Positions 26,695 through 35,835 of a DNA stretch of 64,000 nucleotides are shown here, piece by piece. A model generated the notes under the pieces. It was not told where the DNA came from and ran no database searches. It saw nothing but the letters and a program-made list of their open reading frames with translations. A program made the translations under genes and the position numbers. The stretch is from Paucibacter sp. DJ2R-2. Lineage in GTDB: Bacteria > Pseudomonadota > Gammaproteobacteria > Burkholderiales > Burkholderiaceae_C. The stretch covers positions 930,001-994,000 of the forward strand of contig NZ_JAJIRT010000001.1 in the NCBI RefSeq assembly GCF_025717675.1, in the 5' to 3' direction. Every line of letters starts with the position of its first letter. Within the stretch, counting starts at the first letter, position 1.

Positions 26695-28581
26695 TTACTT
26701 CTTCGCCAGCAACGTCTCCAGCTGGTCGATCGCCCGATTCATGCGGCGCAGCAGCGCGCGGTAAGGCTCGGGCGTGGCCAGGTCCAGGCCGGCGGCGCGG
26801 GTCAGGGCGTAGGCATCGGCCGAACTGCCCGACTTCAGCAAGGTGAAGTAACGCTCACGCAGCGCGGTGTCGCCCTGGCCAATGCCCTCGGCGAAGAAGG
26901 CCGCGGCGCTGACGCAGGTGGCGTACTGGTAGACGTAGAAGTCGCGGTAGAAGTGCGGGATGTAAGCCCACTCGATGCCATAGAGCGGGTCGATCTTGAC
27001 CACGTTCTGCGCGTCGCCGTGGTAGCGCTTGAGCAGATCCAGGTAGATCTGGCTCAAGCTTTCGCCGGTGACGGCCTCGCCTTTTTCCACCGCCTCATGC
27101 GAGGCCAGCTCGAACTCCGCAAACATGGCCTGGCGGAAGAAGGTGCTGCGGATGTTCTCCAGCTGCTGGCTCAGGGCGAAGATCTTTTCCTCGCGCGTCT
27201 TGGCGTTGGCGATCATGTAGTCGGCCAGCAGCAGCTCATTGGCAGTGGACGGGATCTCGGCGATGAAGGTTGAGTAGTCGGCCGTCTCGAAGGGCTGATT
27301 GGCGTTCGAGTAGACCGAGTGCATTGCATGGCCCCACTCATGGGCCAGGGTGGACATGCCCAGGTAGTCGCCGTTGTAGCTCATCAGCAGGAAGGGGTGG
27401 ACGTCATAGGCCGCGCCGTTCATGTAGGCGCCCGAAACCTTGCCGCGCTGCGGCACCGAGTGCATCCAGTTCTGCTTGAAGGCCGCGGCCAGCTTGCCCG
27501 TGTACTCGGCGCCCAGCGGCTGCAGGGCAGCCAGGGTCAAACGTTCGGCTTCGGCCTGGCTATATTCGCCCGAGGGCTTGGCAAGGGGCACATACATGTC
27601 CTGGTAGCCAGCCTTCTTCAGGCCCAGCACCTGGCTGCGCAGCTTCAGATAGCGGTGCAGCGTTGGCAGGCCGGCATTGGCCTCTTGCACCAGGCTGCGG
27701 TACACGGCCTCGGGGATGTTGTCGCTGCCCTGGGCCATGGCCACGCTGCTGGGGTATTTGCGCGCCCGGGCCATGAAGACGGTGCCACGCAGATTGGCCG
27801 CATAGACCGCGCCGAGCGTGCGCTCATACGCTTTGTAGACCGGCCAGAAGGCCTTGAACACCTGCTCGCGCACTTTCGGGTCGGCGTCCGAGCGGTAGGC
27901 GGTGTACTGCTCCTGGTCCAGCACCACCTCCTTGCCGCGGATCTTGATCTTGGGCCAGGGCAGATCGGCATTGGTCAAGAGGCCGTAGATGGCGCCGGGC
28001 TGCTGCAGGGGATCGGCGGCGCCGGCCAGCAAGGCCTCTTCCTTGGGGCTGAGCGTGTGCTCGGCCAGGCGCAGCATGGTGCGCAAGCCCTGGCCATGCT
28101 TGGCCAGGCCGGCTTCCGCGGCCAGGAAGCCCTCGACCTTGGGCGCCCCCAGGGCGCCGACCTCGGCGCTGACGAAGGACGCGGCCTCGCCGAACTGGTT
28201 GCCCACGGCATCGGCCAGCTGGCGGCGCGCCTGGGCCTCGCTGTTCTGGGTGTTCTCGTCGGCCTTCTGGAAGGCATAGGACTGCAGGCGATTCAGGCGC
28301 AAGCGCAGGGCCGAGATCTGGTCCAGGCCCGCGCGCAGGCTTTGCGCGCTCTGGCCCAGCGTGCCCTGCAAGGCCTTGACCTTGGGCAACTCGGCCAGCA
28401 AGGCCAGGCGCTCGGCGTCCCAGGCGGCGTCGCTGGCGTAGAGCTGGCTCAGGTCCCAGACCTGGGTGCCGGCCGGGCTGGCCTGTGCCTGCTTGGCAGC
28501 AGGCCTGGCGGCGGCCTGGGCCGGCTCGGTGGATTGCAGCAGCAACAAGGCAGCGGCGAAAGCAAGAGCGGTACGTTGCAT
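26695..28581 (-). CDS. Exported M3-family oligoendopeptidase (PepF type)
   Basis: The 628-residue protein starts at ATG 28581 with a signal peptide (ALAFAAALLLLQSTEPAQAA); an upstream in-frame codon would add 17 unlike residues. The zinc site LAHEWGHAMHS contains HExxH, and the downstream Glu ligand lies in STANELLLADYM. The length and the motifs GYQDMYVPLAKPSGEY and TLFRQAMFAEFE-like FFRQAMFAEFELASHE fit oligoendopeptidase F. Unlike the usual cytoplasmic PepF, this one carries an export signal, so it should cleave peptides in the periplasm. It is convergent with the acetyltransferase gene. Confidence 0.87.
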   Translation of the reverse strand: MQRTALAFAAALLLLQSTEPAQAAARPAAKQAQASPAGTQVWDLSQLYASDAAWDAERLALLAELPKVKALQGTLGQSAQSLRAGLDQISALRLRLNRLQSYAFQKADENTQNSEAQARRQLADAVGNQFGEAASFVSAEVGALGAPKVEGFLAAEAGLAKHGQGLRTMLRLAEHTLSPKEEALLAGAADPLQQPGAIYGLLTNADLPWPKIKIRGKEVVLDQEQYTAYRSDADPKVREQVFKAFWPVYKAYERTLGAVYAANLRGTVFMARARKYPSSVAMAQGSDNIPEAVYRSLVQEANAGLPTLHRYLKLRSQVLGLKKAGYQDMYVPLAKPSGEYSQAEAERLTLAALQPLGAEYTGKLAAAFKQNWMHSVPQRGKVSGAYMNGAAYDVHPFLLMSYNGDYLGMSTLAHEWGHAMHSVYSNANQPFETADYSTFIAEIPSTANELLLADYMIANAKTREEKIFALSQQLENIRSTFFRQAMFAEFELASHEAVEKGEAVTGESLSQIYLDLLKRYHGDAQNVVKIDPLYGIEWAYIPHFYRDFYVYQYATCVSAAAFFAEGIGQGDTALRERYFTLLKSGSSADAYALTRAAGLDLATPEPYRALLRRMNRAIDQLETLLAKK

Positions 28582-28712
28582 GGCGATGAGTTCCCAGAAA
28601 GGCGGAGCTGAGGAATTTGCGGAGGCCCGCATTGTGCGCGGGCGTGAGCCGCTCAGCCGCTGGTCACGGACGGGTATTCCCTGGGCTGCGGCAGACCGCC
28701 GCCGTGGCTGGC

Positions 28713-29609
28713 TCAGGGTGCGCCCAGGCCCGGCGTCGGCACGCGACGCGTCAGGTTGAAAGCGCGCATGGCCGGGCCGTAGAGGCGATCGACTTCCGGC
28801 GTGGTCCAGCGCGGGTCGGGCAAGCCAAGGCCGGCCGTGCGGGCCAAGCCAGCGAGCACATGGTCAATGCGCTGGATCGCCGCCAGACCCCAAGGCGTGC
28901 GCGGGCAGGCCGCCACCACCCTCACCGGCAGGTCATTGCCCTGAATGGGCAGGATCACCAAGTCCTCGTGCTTGTGGCCGTCCAGGCGCTGGCGATGCAG
29001 CAGCATGAAGTCGTAATCCAAGGTGTAGTCCGCGCGGTCCAGACGCAGCATGTCGTAGAAATTGCTGCCCATGCTGCCGCTGCCCAGCATCGAGACCGTA
29101 GCGCCCGCCGGGCGCTGGGCCAGCTGCGCATCGAGAGCCACGCCATAGCTGCGCTTGCTGACGAGCACGCCACGCAGGCCCGGCCGGGCCAAGAGCTCGG
29201 GCAGACGCACACGGCCGGCGCCATCGAGCGGCAGCTGCTTGAGCACGCGCCGATGGGCGATCAGCTGCAGCGGTGGCGCCAACTTCACATCACTGAGCCA
29301 GTAAAGCTGCTCCCGCTCAGGGGTACGCAGGCCACCGACAAAGCAGATCGGCTCACCTGCGTCGAGCAGGGCATAGATGCGGGCGGCGCTGGCCACCACA
29401 TAGCGGTGCTCCATGCCCGGCATTTCACGCACGATGTCCTTGAGCAAGGCGTCGTTGATGCCATCGCCCGGTTTGCCGTCCACAGGCATGTAGATGGGCG
29501 CGAAATCCTGCAAGGCCCAGCTCATGACCGGCTGGGCGCGGACCACGCCTGGGGCCAAGGCCAACAAGGCGAGCAAGGCAAGCCAGAGCCAACTTCGGTG
29601 TACACGCAT
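28713..29609 (-). CDS. TIGR02285-like periplasmic protein, copy 2
   Basis: This 298-residue paralogue of the protein at 24099 has a signal peptide (LALLALLALAPGVVRAQ). It shares long identical blocks with copy 1, for example EPICFVGGLRTPERE, LRLDRADYT and CPRTPWG, and ends in the same TPGLGAP. The differences are spread evenly, so the duplication is not recent. The upstream bases GGTTAGCAT are shared. No transporter permease or ATPase is adjacent. The ligand is unknown. Confidence 0.8.
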   Translation of the reverse strand: MRVHRSWLWLALLALLALAPGVVRAQPVMSWALQDFAPIYMPVDGKPGDGINDALLKDIVREMPGMEHRYVVASAARIYALLDAGEPICFVGGLRTPEREQLYWLSDVKLAPPLQLIAHRRVLKQLPLDGAGRVRLPELLARPGLRGVLVSKRSYGVALDAQLAQRPAGATVSMLGSGSMGSNFYDMLRLDRADYTLDYDFMLLHRQRLDGHKHEDLVILPIQGNDLPVRVVAACPRTPWGLAAIQRIDHVLAGLARTAGLGLPDPRWTTPEVDRLYGPAMRAFNLTRRVPTPGLGAP

Positions 29610-29812
29610 GATGGACCCATGCTAACCCGTCCAATTCGGGCGCCCAAGCGCGACCGGGCTCAGGAACAGTTCCCTGCGGCGGGCAGCGCACGGGCTTTCC
29701 CGCAAAGACAAGCCGCCAGAAGCGCCCCATCGGCCCGACATAATCTCCACCCAACACAGCGCGCCGGCACCGGGCCGACGCAGGCACACGCCAGGGAGGC
29801 GCAAGTCCATTC

Positions 29813-32752
29813 ATGCGGCAGCAGACCACACAAGGTTTTCACATTTCATTTGTTCCCACGGCACTCCAGCGGGCCATCACCCGCTTGGGCACATATGCCC
29901 TGGCACTGCTGACCATCGCCAGCGGCGCACTGGCCCAGCCTGCGGTGCCGGCCAAAGCCAACGGCGGGGTAGCCTACAGCGCCAGCCCAGCGGCCGGCAG
30001 CAAAAGCAAGAAGCCAACGGCCACAGCGACCAGCAAAGACAGCAGCGACGGCTTCAGCCTCAGCCCCGTGCCGTCCTGGGTGCAGCCTTTGCAAGCCGAG
30101 GCGCCGGCAGGTCTGCCCAGCGCCCCGCTGCAGGTCCTGCTGATCGACCGCCAGACTCGCATCGAGCCCGCCGGCACCTGGCGATACCAACATGTGCTGC
30201 GCCAGATCAACGAGGCCTCGGGCCTGCAGAAGGGCGCGCAAATCGAGTTGGACTTTGACCCCAGCTTCCAGAAGCTGCAATTCCATCGCCTCGAGGTCTG
30301 GCGTGATGGCAAGCGCCTGGACCGACTGGACCGCAAGCGCATCAAGTTGCTGCACCGCGAGCCGCAGTTGGAGCGCCAGATCATCGACGGCCGTATGACC
30401 GCCTCCATCGTGCTGGAAGACTTGCGCGTGGGCGACCGCGTCGAGTGGGCCGCCTCCCTGGTCGGCGACAACCCGGTGTTCGGCGGCAAGTTCGTCGATC
30501 AGGAATGGACCAGCTCCAGCAGCGGCCCGGTCGGCTTGGTGCAGCTGCGCCTGCTGAGCCCGGCCGAACGCAACATCCAGCACCGCGTGGCCGAGCCCAG
30601 CGTCGAAGTCAGCAGCCGCGTCGACGGCGCCTGGCGCGAAACCCTGTTCAAGCGCCGGCTGGTGCCGCAGTTCCATTACGAGGAAACCTTGCCGATCGGC
30701 GTCATGGTCAAAGACCAGGTGCAGTTCAGCGAGTTCGCCAATTGGGCCGAGGTGGCCAGCTGGGCCGAGCAGCTGTTTGCCAAGGCCATGCTGCCAGCCG
30801 AAGCACTGGATGCCCGCGCCCGCGAGATCGAAGCCCAGGCCCAAACGACCGAAGAGCGCCTGCGCCTGGCCCTGGACTTTGTGCAAAAAGAAATCCGCTA
30901 TTTCGGCACCGAGATCGGCGCCAACTCGCATCAGCCCGCCCCCACCGAGCAGGTACTGCGCCAGCGCTTCGGCGACTGCAAGGACAAGGCCGCCCTGCTG
31001 GTGACCCTGCTCAAGAAGCTGGGCATCGAGGCCACGCCCGCCCTGGTGGCCGCCAGCCTGCGCAGCGATGCCGCCCAGCGCCTGCCTAGCCCCCTGGCCT
31101 TTGACCACGCCATTGCTGCCGTGCAGCTGGGCGAGCAAACGCTCTGGCTCGACGCCACCCGCAGCCAGCAACGCGGCGCCCCGGCCGAGCGCCAATCGGT
31201 GGGCCTGGGCGTGGGCCTGGTGGCCAAGGCTGGCAGCAGTGAGTTGAGCCGCCTGCCGGCCGCCCGCGAAGCCCTACGCCTAGAAACCGTTGACACCTTC
31301 AGCTTCCCCCGCCTGGACCAGCCCGGCACGCTGCGCAGCGTCAGCACCTACCACGGCGATATGGCCGAGTGGATCCGCGAGGCCCGCGCCGCCCTGCCGG
31401 CCACGGACTTCCGCAACCTGCTGGCGGCCGAGACGCTACGCTTCTACCCCGGCCTGGCCGTGGACGGAGAGCCCGAGCTCAGCGAGCTCGATGGCCGCAA
31501 TGCCTTGCGCGTGGAGCTCAAGTACCGCAGCGGCGAGTTCTGGACTTTCCCCGAAAAGCGCTGGCTGGCTGGCCCCATCGCCTTGCCCAGCCTGGTCGCC
31601 CAGCTGCGCCTCCCTGACCAGACCCCACGAACCCAGCCCATGCGCCTGGCGATGAACGGCCGCTACCTGCACACCGTGCGCTACGAGTTTGCCGAGCCGC
31701 TCTACAGCCAGCCCAGCGACAGCCGATTCGAGGAACGTAACGAGCATTTTGAGCTGCGCCTGCGCTACCGCGGCGAGCCCAAGATGCAGCAGATCGAGGG
31801 CGAGCTGCGCCTGCAGGCCGAACAGGTGGCTGCCGGCAAGTGGAGCGCCTACCGCGACCAGCTCAACAAAGTGGCGCCGCGCCTGGCCAACACCATCACC
31901 GTGCCGGTGCTCGGCGCCGACGACCTGGCCGGCCTGCGCCGTGACATGACGGCCCTGACCGACCGCATGCGCAATGGCTCGCTCAAGGTGCTGACAGAAA
32001 CCCAAGGCAGCGCCCATGCCCGCCTGCTGATGATGGACCGCATCCTCGCCGCCGACCGCCTGCCGCCCAAGCTACGCGCCGCCGCCCTGGTGGAGCGCGC
32101 CATTCAGCTCGACCACCTGGGCCAGTCCGACCGGGCCCAGACCGCGCTCTACGACGCCGCCCAGCTGCACGAGGAGTCGCCCGAGGTGCACGCGGCCCTG
32201 GCCGTCAACGCCCTGATGCAGCGCAAGGACGAGCAAGCCGTCAGCCACGCCGAGCGCGCTCTGGCTCTTGCGCCCAACGACACCGGCGTGCGCTACACCC
32301 GGGTTTACGCTCGCTACTTCGGCGGCCAGCTGCAGGAAGCACAGAAGGAGCTGCAGGAGATCCTGCAATCGGGCAGCGAGGTTGAGCGCGGCTACGGCAG
32401 CATCTGGCTCTATCTGAGCAGCCGCAAGCTGGGCCAGGACGGCCTGGCCGCCATCCGCGAGCTGCGCCCCAGCGGCGACAAGCCAGCCTGGCCCTACCCG
32501 GTGCTGCAGATGCTGCAGGGCAGCCTGGACCTGGACGGCGCCCTGGCCCTGGCCCGCGAAGGTAAGCCCGAAGCGCAAGCCGACCGCGGCCGCGACTGCG
32601 AGCTGTACTTCTACGCCGCACAAAAAGCCCTGCTCGACCAGGACCTGCCCAAGGCCCGGAACTACTTGAAGAAGAGCCTGGCCACCGGCGTGGTCGAATT
32701 CAACGAGTACAGCATGGCCCAGCGTGAGCTTGATCGCATCGGCGTGCGCTGA
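29813..32752 (+). CDS. DUF3857, transglutaminase-like and TPR exported protein
   Basis: The 979-residue protein has a signal peptide (ALALLTIASGALAQ). A DUF3857 domain follows (about 110-300). It leads into a transglutaminase-like domain (about 325-460) with the catalytic triad Cys389 in RFGDCKDKAAL, His432 in AFDHAI and Asp447 in LWLDATR. After a beta-rich region (480-680) come helical TPR-like units (about 740-960). The triad is complete, so it may be a protease or peptide-crosslinking enzyme in the periplasm. The function of this common architecture is not established. Confidence 0.84.
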   Translation: MRQQTTQGFHISFVPTALQRAITRLGTYALALLTIASGALAQPAVPAKANGGVAYSASPAAGSKSKKPTATATSKDSSDGFSLSPVPSWVQPLQAEAPAGLPSAPLQVLLIDRQTRIEPAGTWRYQHVLRQINEASGLQKGAQIELDFDPSFQKLQFHRLEVWRDGKRLDRLDRKRIKLLHREPQLERQIIDGRMTASIVLEDLRVGDRVEWAASLVGDNPVFGGKFVDQEWTSSSSGPVGLVQLRLLSPAERNIQHRVAEPSVEVSSRVDGAWRETLFKRRLVPQFHYEETLPIGVMVKDQVQFSEFANWAEVASWAEQLFAKAMLPAEALDARAREIEAQAQTTEERLRLALDFVQKEIRYFGTEIGANSHQPAPTEQVLRQRFGDCKDKAALLVTLLKKLGIEATPALVAASLRSDAAQRLPSPLAFDHAIAAVQLGEQTLWLDATRSQQRGAPAERQSVGLGVGLVAKAGSSELSRLPAAREALRLETVDTFSFPRLDQPGTLRSVSTYHGDMAEWIREARAALPATDFRNLLAAETLRFYPGLAVDGEPELSELDGRNALRVELKYRSGEFWTFPEKRWLAGPIALPSLVAQLRLPDQTPRTQPMRLAMNGRYLHTVRYEFAEPLYSQPSDSRFEERNEHFELRLRYRGEPKMQQIEGELRLQAEQVAAGKWSAYRDQLNKVAPRLANTITVPVLGADDLAGLRRDMTALTDRMRNGSLKVLTETQGSAHARLLMMDRILAADRLPPKLRAAALVERAIQLDHLGQSDRAQTALYDAAQLHEESPEVHAALAVNALMQRKDEQAVSHAERALALAPNDTGVRYTRVYARYFGGQLQEAQKELQEILQSGSEVERGYGSIWLYLSSRKLGQDGLAAIRELRPSGDKPAWPYPVLQMLQGSLDLDGALALAREGKPEAQADRGRDCELYFYAAQKALLDQDLPKARNYLKKSLATGVVEFNEYSMAQRELDRIGVR

Positions 32753-32774
32753 CTCTCACCGGCCGGAGCCCACG

Positions 32775-33176
32775 ATGACGCCCTTGTTCAAGAAACTCAA
32801 CCTGGGCCAGCAGCGCCAGCTCACCGTGCTGAACGCCCCGGCCAGCTTCGAACCCGAGCTGAGCGCGCTGCTGACGCAAGACCCGGGTTTGAAGCTGCAG
32901 CGCCAGGCCCATGGCCCGGTTCGCTTTGCCCTTTCCTTTGCCATCACCGAGGCCGAGCTGGATGCGGCCTGCCGCGCCCTGCTGCCTCTGGCTGAGGGCG
33001 ACGCGCTGATCTGGATCGCCTACCCCAAGCAAAGCTCGAAACGCCTGCGCGGCGAGTTCCACCGCGACAGCGACTGGGCCCTGCTGCGTGCCGCCGGCTT
33101 CGACACCGTGCGCCAGGTCGCCATCGACGAAGACTGGTCCGCGCTGCGCTTTCGCCGCCAGCAATACATCGGCTGA
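32775..33176 (+). CDS. DUF3052-like protein
   Basis: This 133-residue soluble protein has the DUF3052-like order: KKLNLGQQRQLTVLNAPASF at the start, then FALSFAITEAELDAACRALL, then ALIWIAYPKQSSKRLR and VAIDEDWSALRFRRQ at the end. In relatives the same Rossmann-like half is seen without catalytic residues, and the function is unknown. The ATG at 32775 lies 22 bases after the transglutaminase gene, so it is probably part of that transcript. Confidence 0.7.
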   Translation: MTPLFKKLNLGQQRQLTVLNAPASFEPELSALLTQDPGLKLQRQAHGPVRFALSFAITEAELDAACRALLPLAEGDALIWIAYPKQSSKRLRGEFHRDSDWALLRAAGFDTVRQVAIDEDWSALRFRRQQYIG

Positions 33177-33195
33177 GCCGGAGGAACTGAAAGCG

Positions 33196-33597
33196 ATGTT
33201 CTCCCACATTACCGTCGGCGTCAGCGACTTCGACCGAGCCCTGGCCTTCTACCGCCCGCTGATGGCGGCCTTGGGCCAAACCGAACGCTTTTGCGACCCC
33301 GCGCGCCCCTGGGCCGGTTGGCAATCCAGCCCCGGCCCGCGGCCCCTGTTCGTGATCACCCGGCCCTTCGACGGCCAGCCGGCCCAAGCCGGCAACGGCG
33401 CCATGACGGCCTTCCTGGCTGCCGACCGGGCCACGGTTCGCCGCGCCTACGCAATCGCCCTGGCCCAAGGCGGGCAATGTGAGGGCGCACCCGGCCTGCG
33501 CCCGAACTATCACCCGCACTACTACGGCGCCTACTTCCGCGACCCGGATGGGAACAAGCTGTGTGTGGCTTGCCATGAGGAGGAGGCGCAGGACTGA
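33196..33597 (+). CDS. Glyoxalase/VOC superfamily protein
   Basis: This 133-residue single VOC module begins ITVGVSDFDRALAFYRPLM and ends YYGAYFRDPDGNKLCVACH, the two halves of the beta-alpha-beta-beta-beta metal-binding fold. The His in FSHITVG and the Tyr/Glu-side residues near the end could hold a metal. Members act as glyoxalases, dioxygenases or resistance proteins; this one cannot be placed. A GGAGG site precedes the ATG. It follows the DUF3052-like gene by 19 bases. Confidence 0.82.
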   Translation: MFSHITVGVSDFDRALAFYRPLMAALGQTERFCDPARPWAGWQSSPGPRPLFVITRPFDGQPAQAGNGAMTAFLAADRATVRRAYAIALAQGGQCEGAPGLRPNYHPHYYGAYFRDPDGNKLCVACHEEEAQD

Positions 33598-33649
33598 AGC
33601 GCGCAAGCTCGCCCAGCACCGTGGCCGTCGCGAGCCCTAGAGCTGTGCC

Positions 33650-34591
33650 TCACCCCGCCCACATCCACCGGTCCCGCCCCGCCGCCTTGGCTTGGTACAG
33701 GGCTTCGTCGGCGCGGTGGCAGAGCTCGGCGATGGTGTCGCCGGAGCGGGCCAGGGTCAGGCCGGCCGAAGCGGTATAGCGCATGGCCGCTTGCTCGGGC
33801 GCCAGAGGCGCGGCCTGGCGCGTGCGTTCGAGCAGGCGTTCGATCACGGCCTGGGCCTGCTCGGCGCTGACGTCAACCAAGAGCAGCGCGAACTCCTCGC
33901 CGCCCATGCGGCCACAGGCGTCAACGCGGCGGCTGCAGGCTTGCAGCTGGCGGGCGAAATCGCAGATGACGGCGTCGCCGGCCGCATGGCCGAGGCTGTC
34001 GTTGATGCGCTTGAAATGGTCCAGGTCCAACAGCGCCACGGCCATCTGGCCGGCGCCAATCTGCACACGGCTGAGCTGCTCTTGCATCTGCTGCAGCACA
34101 TGGGCGCGGTTGCTGATGCCGGTCATGGCGTCGGTCTGGGCGGCACGCAGGGCACGGTCGCGCTCTTGGCGCAGGGTGCGGCCGTCGATCTTGAGCGCCG
34201 TGATGTCGCTGGCGCTGCAAAACATCCAGCCATCCGGCTGTGTGGTTTCGGTCATCCAGATCCAGCGGCCATCGATCAAATCGGCCTCGAAGGCGCGAAA
34301 GGGCTGCTTGCCGCGCCGTGAGGCGGCACCGGCCAGCCAGGCCTCGGCATCGGCCGCGCTCATCACATTGCCACGGCCGCTGGCGAGGTTGCGCCGCATC
34401 ATGTCCAGCCAGCGAGTCTGGCCATCGGGCCGCACATCAAAGGTCTGGCAAAACGCTTCGTTGGCGAAACGCAGCACGTCCTGGTCGTCAAACAGGGCCA
34501 GCAGTTGCGGGCTGGCTTGGTGCAGGGCCAGGAGCTGTCGCGCCAGCAAGGTCTGCTCGGCATCGGCCTGGCTGAAAGGGGCGGCGTCCAT
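33650..34591 (-). CDS. Diguanylate cyclase with PAS domain
   Basis: The 313-residue protein has no membrane helix. Residues 20-140 form a PAS-like sensor (LLALFDDQDVLRFANEAFCQ). Residues 150-313 form a GGDEF domain with the active motif GGEEF at 230-234 and the product-binding I-site RRVD at 221-224, exactly five residues before it. The domain start DAMTGISNRAH and DLDHFKRINDSLGH are standard. It should make cyclic di-GMP in the cytosol with feedback inhibition. It stands alone, convergent with the VOC gene. Confidence 0.9.
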   Translation of the reverse strand: MDAAPFSQADAEQTLLARQLLALHQASPQLLALFDDQDVLRFANEAFCQTFDVRPDGQTRWLDMMRRNLASGRGNVMSAADAEAWLAGAASRRGKQPFRAFEADLIDGRWIWMTETTQPDGWMFCSASDITALKIDGRTLRQERDRALRAAQTDAMTGISNRAHVLQQMQEQLSRVQIGAGQMAVALLDLDHFKRINDSLGHAAGDAVICDFARQLQACSRRVDACGRMGGEEFALLLVDVSAEQAQAVIERLLERTRQAAPLAPEQAAMRYTASAGLTLARSGDTIAELCHRADEALYQAKAAGRDRWMWAG

Positions 34592-34732
34592 GCTTAGGGT
34601 GGGCTATGTGGCACAGCAACTGCAGAGCGCACATCTTCGCCGCAAATGGGCGGCCTTGTGGCGACATTGGGAAGCAGCCGTCGCGTTCCAGCACAGAGAA
34701 TGTGAGCCTTGCTCGCGACGGGACGCTGCCCC

Positions 34733-35095
34733 ATGACCGAAGAACTCGCCCCGCTGATCCTGCGCCTCGAAACGCAGCGCACCCAGGCCCTGGTCGCCAA
34801 GGACCTGGCCACGGCCGAGCGCTTGCATGCACCGGACTACCAGCTCATCACGCCCGGAGGCGGAAGCTACGACAAGGCCGGCTATCTGCAAGCTGTGGCC
34901 AGCGGCGAGCTCAACTATCTGGGCTGGCAGATCGAGTCGCCGCAGCTGCGGCTGGCGCCCACCATGGCCTTGATCCGCTACCGTGCCGCCCTGGAATTTG
35001 CCAGCGGCACGGTGCGCTGCTGGCACACCGATGCCTATGAATTGCGCGACGGCCAATGGCAGGCTGTTTGGTCGCAGGCCACCGCCATCAAGTAG
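34733..35095 (+). CDS. NTF2-like/DUF4440 protein
   Basis: This 120-residue protein has the cone-shaped NTF2/SnoaL-like pattern: an N-terminal helix RLETQRTQALVAKDLATAER, then LHAPDYQLITPGGGSYDKAGYL, then a run of strands ending WHTDAYELRDGQWQAVWSQ. The family is common and mostly of unknown role. The ATG at 34733 is the first that fits the fold. The 3' end overlaps the convergent gene by 8 bases. Confidence 0.75.
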   Translation: MTEELAPLILRLETQRTQALVAKDLATAERLHAPDYQLITPGGGSYDKAGYLQAVASGELNYLGWQIESPQLRLAPTMALIRYRAALEFASGTVRCWHTDAYELRDGQWQAVWSQATAIK

Positions 35096-35696
35096 CGGCC
35101 GACGCTTCTTCTCGTTGTTCTTCCGCTTCCACCTGATCGGCCAAGCTGTGCGCGCAAGCGGCTAGACGCAGCAGTGCCGAGTGCGGCAGCACGGTCTGCA
35201 AATGCTGGCAGACCCGCAGGGCATAGCGGGGCCGGGTCAACACGGCCAGGCGCTCCAGCACCTGGTCCAGTGCCTCCATCAATTCCTCTTCTGTGCCGCT
35301 GGTGTGCACCAGGGCGGCAAGCGCCTGAGCCTCGGGGCCGCGGATCATCTGCAGGACATCGACGATGTACATCTTGGCGGCGGCCGAGGAGCGCCGCTCG
35401 GCCTGGGCGCTGACCTGAGCCGGTGCGACGGCGGCCGCCGTTGGAGGCGTCGGGTTGGGCGACGGTCTGGGCGGCGGACTGAGGGCCGGAGCGGCAGGCC
35501 GGGTCAGAGTCAGGAAGCCCAGGCCAGCCAGGCGCTCCATGGCGGCTGCGCCACCCACACCCACCATGCCAGCCAGCTCCTGCAAGGCCCGCTCGCCATT
35601 GGCCAGCACCAGGATCTGGCGGTCACGGGCATTCAGGGCGGGGTCACGCAAGCGCAAGGCCTCGCGCCCGGCCTCGGTCTTGGCGGGGTATTTCAT
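35088..35696 (-). CDS. Hypothetical protein, proline-rich linker
   Basis: The 202-residue protein has two parts. The first 65 residues (MKYPAKTEAGREALRLRDPA, then RDRQILVLANGERALQELAG) look like a small winged-helix-type domain. A Pro/Ala/Ser linker (68-100) follows, then a helical C-terminal region rich in Ala and Leu. I have seen similar N-termini in Burkholderiales hypothetical proteins but cannot name the family. It might bind DNA through the first part; that is only inferred. Confidence 0.65.
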   Translation of the reverse strand: MKYPAKTEAGREALRLRDPALNARDRQILVLANGERALQELAGMVGVGGAAAMERLAGLGFLTLTRPAAPALSPPPRPSPNPTPPTAAAVAPAQVSAQAERRSSAAAKMYIVDVLQMIRGPEAQALAALVHTSGTEEELMEALDQVLERLAVLTRPRYALRVCQHLQTVLPHSALLRLAACAHSLADQVEAEEQREEASAAT

Positions 35697-35796
35697 GGCG
35701 GCAGCTCCGCAGGAGAGGAATCAGCGCGGCTCAGCCGCTGGAGTCACTTTGTAGCGCCACCCAATGACGCCCATGTGAAGCCCCTCACCCACCCTC

Positions 35797-35835
35797 GATT
35801 CACGATTCACGATTCACCTGTTCACCCGTTCACCC
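35797..35835. repeat. Short tandem repeats GATTCAC and GTTCACC
   Basis: GATTCAC occurs three times head to tail at 35797-35817, followed at once by two TTCACCC-type units up to 35835. The second group overlaps the 3' end of the acetyltransferase gene at 35822. The array could vary in copy number by slippage; it lies between convergent gene ends only on one side, so a regulatory role is not evident. Confidence 0.75.

Noticed and set aside
29846-31195. Minus-strand frame of 449 codons within the transglutaminase gene
   Set aside because: The sequence is Gly/Gln/His-rich shadow type, and the + frame holds the full catalytic triad.
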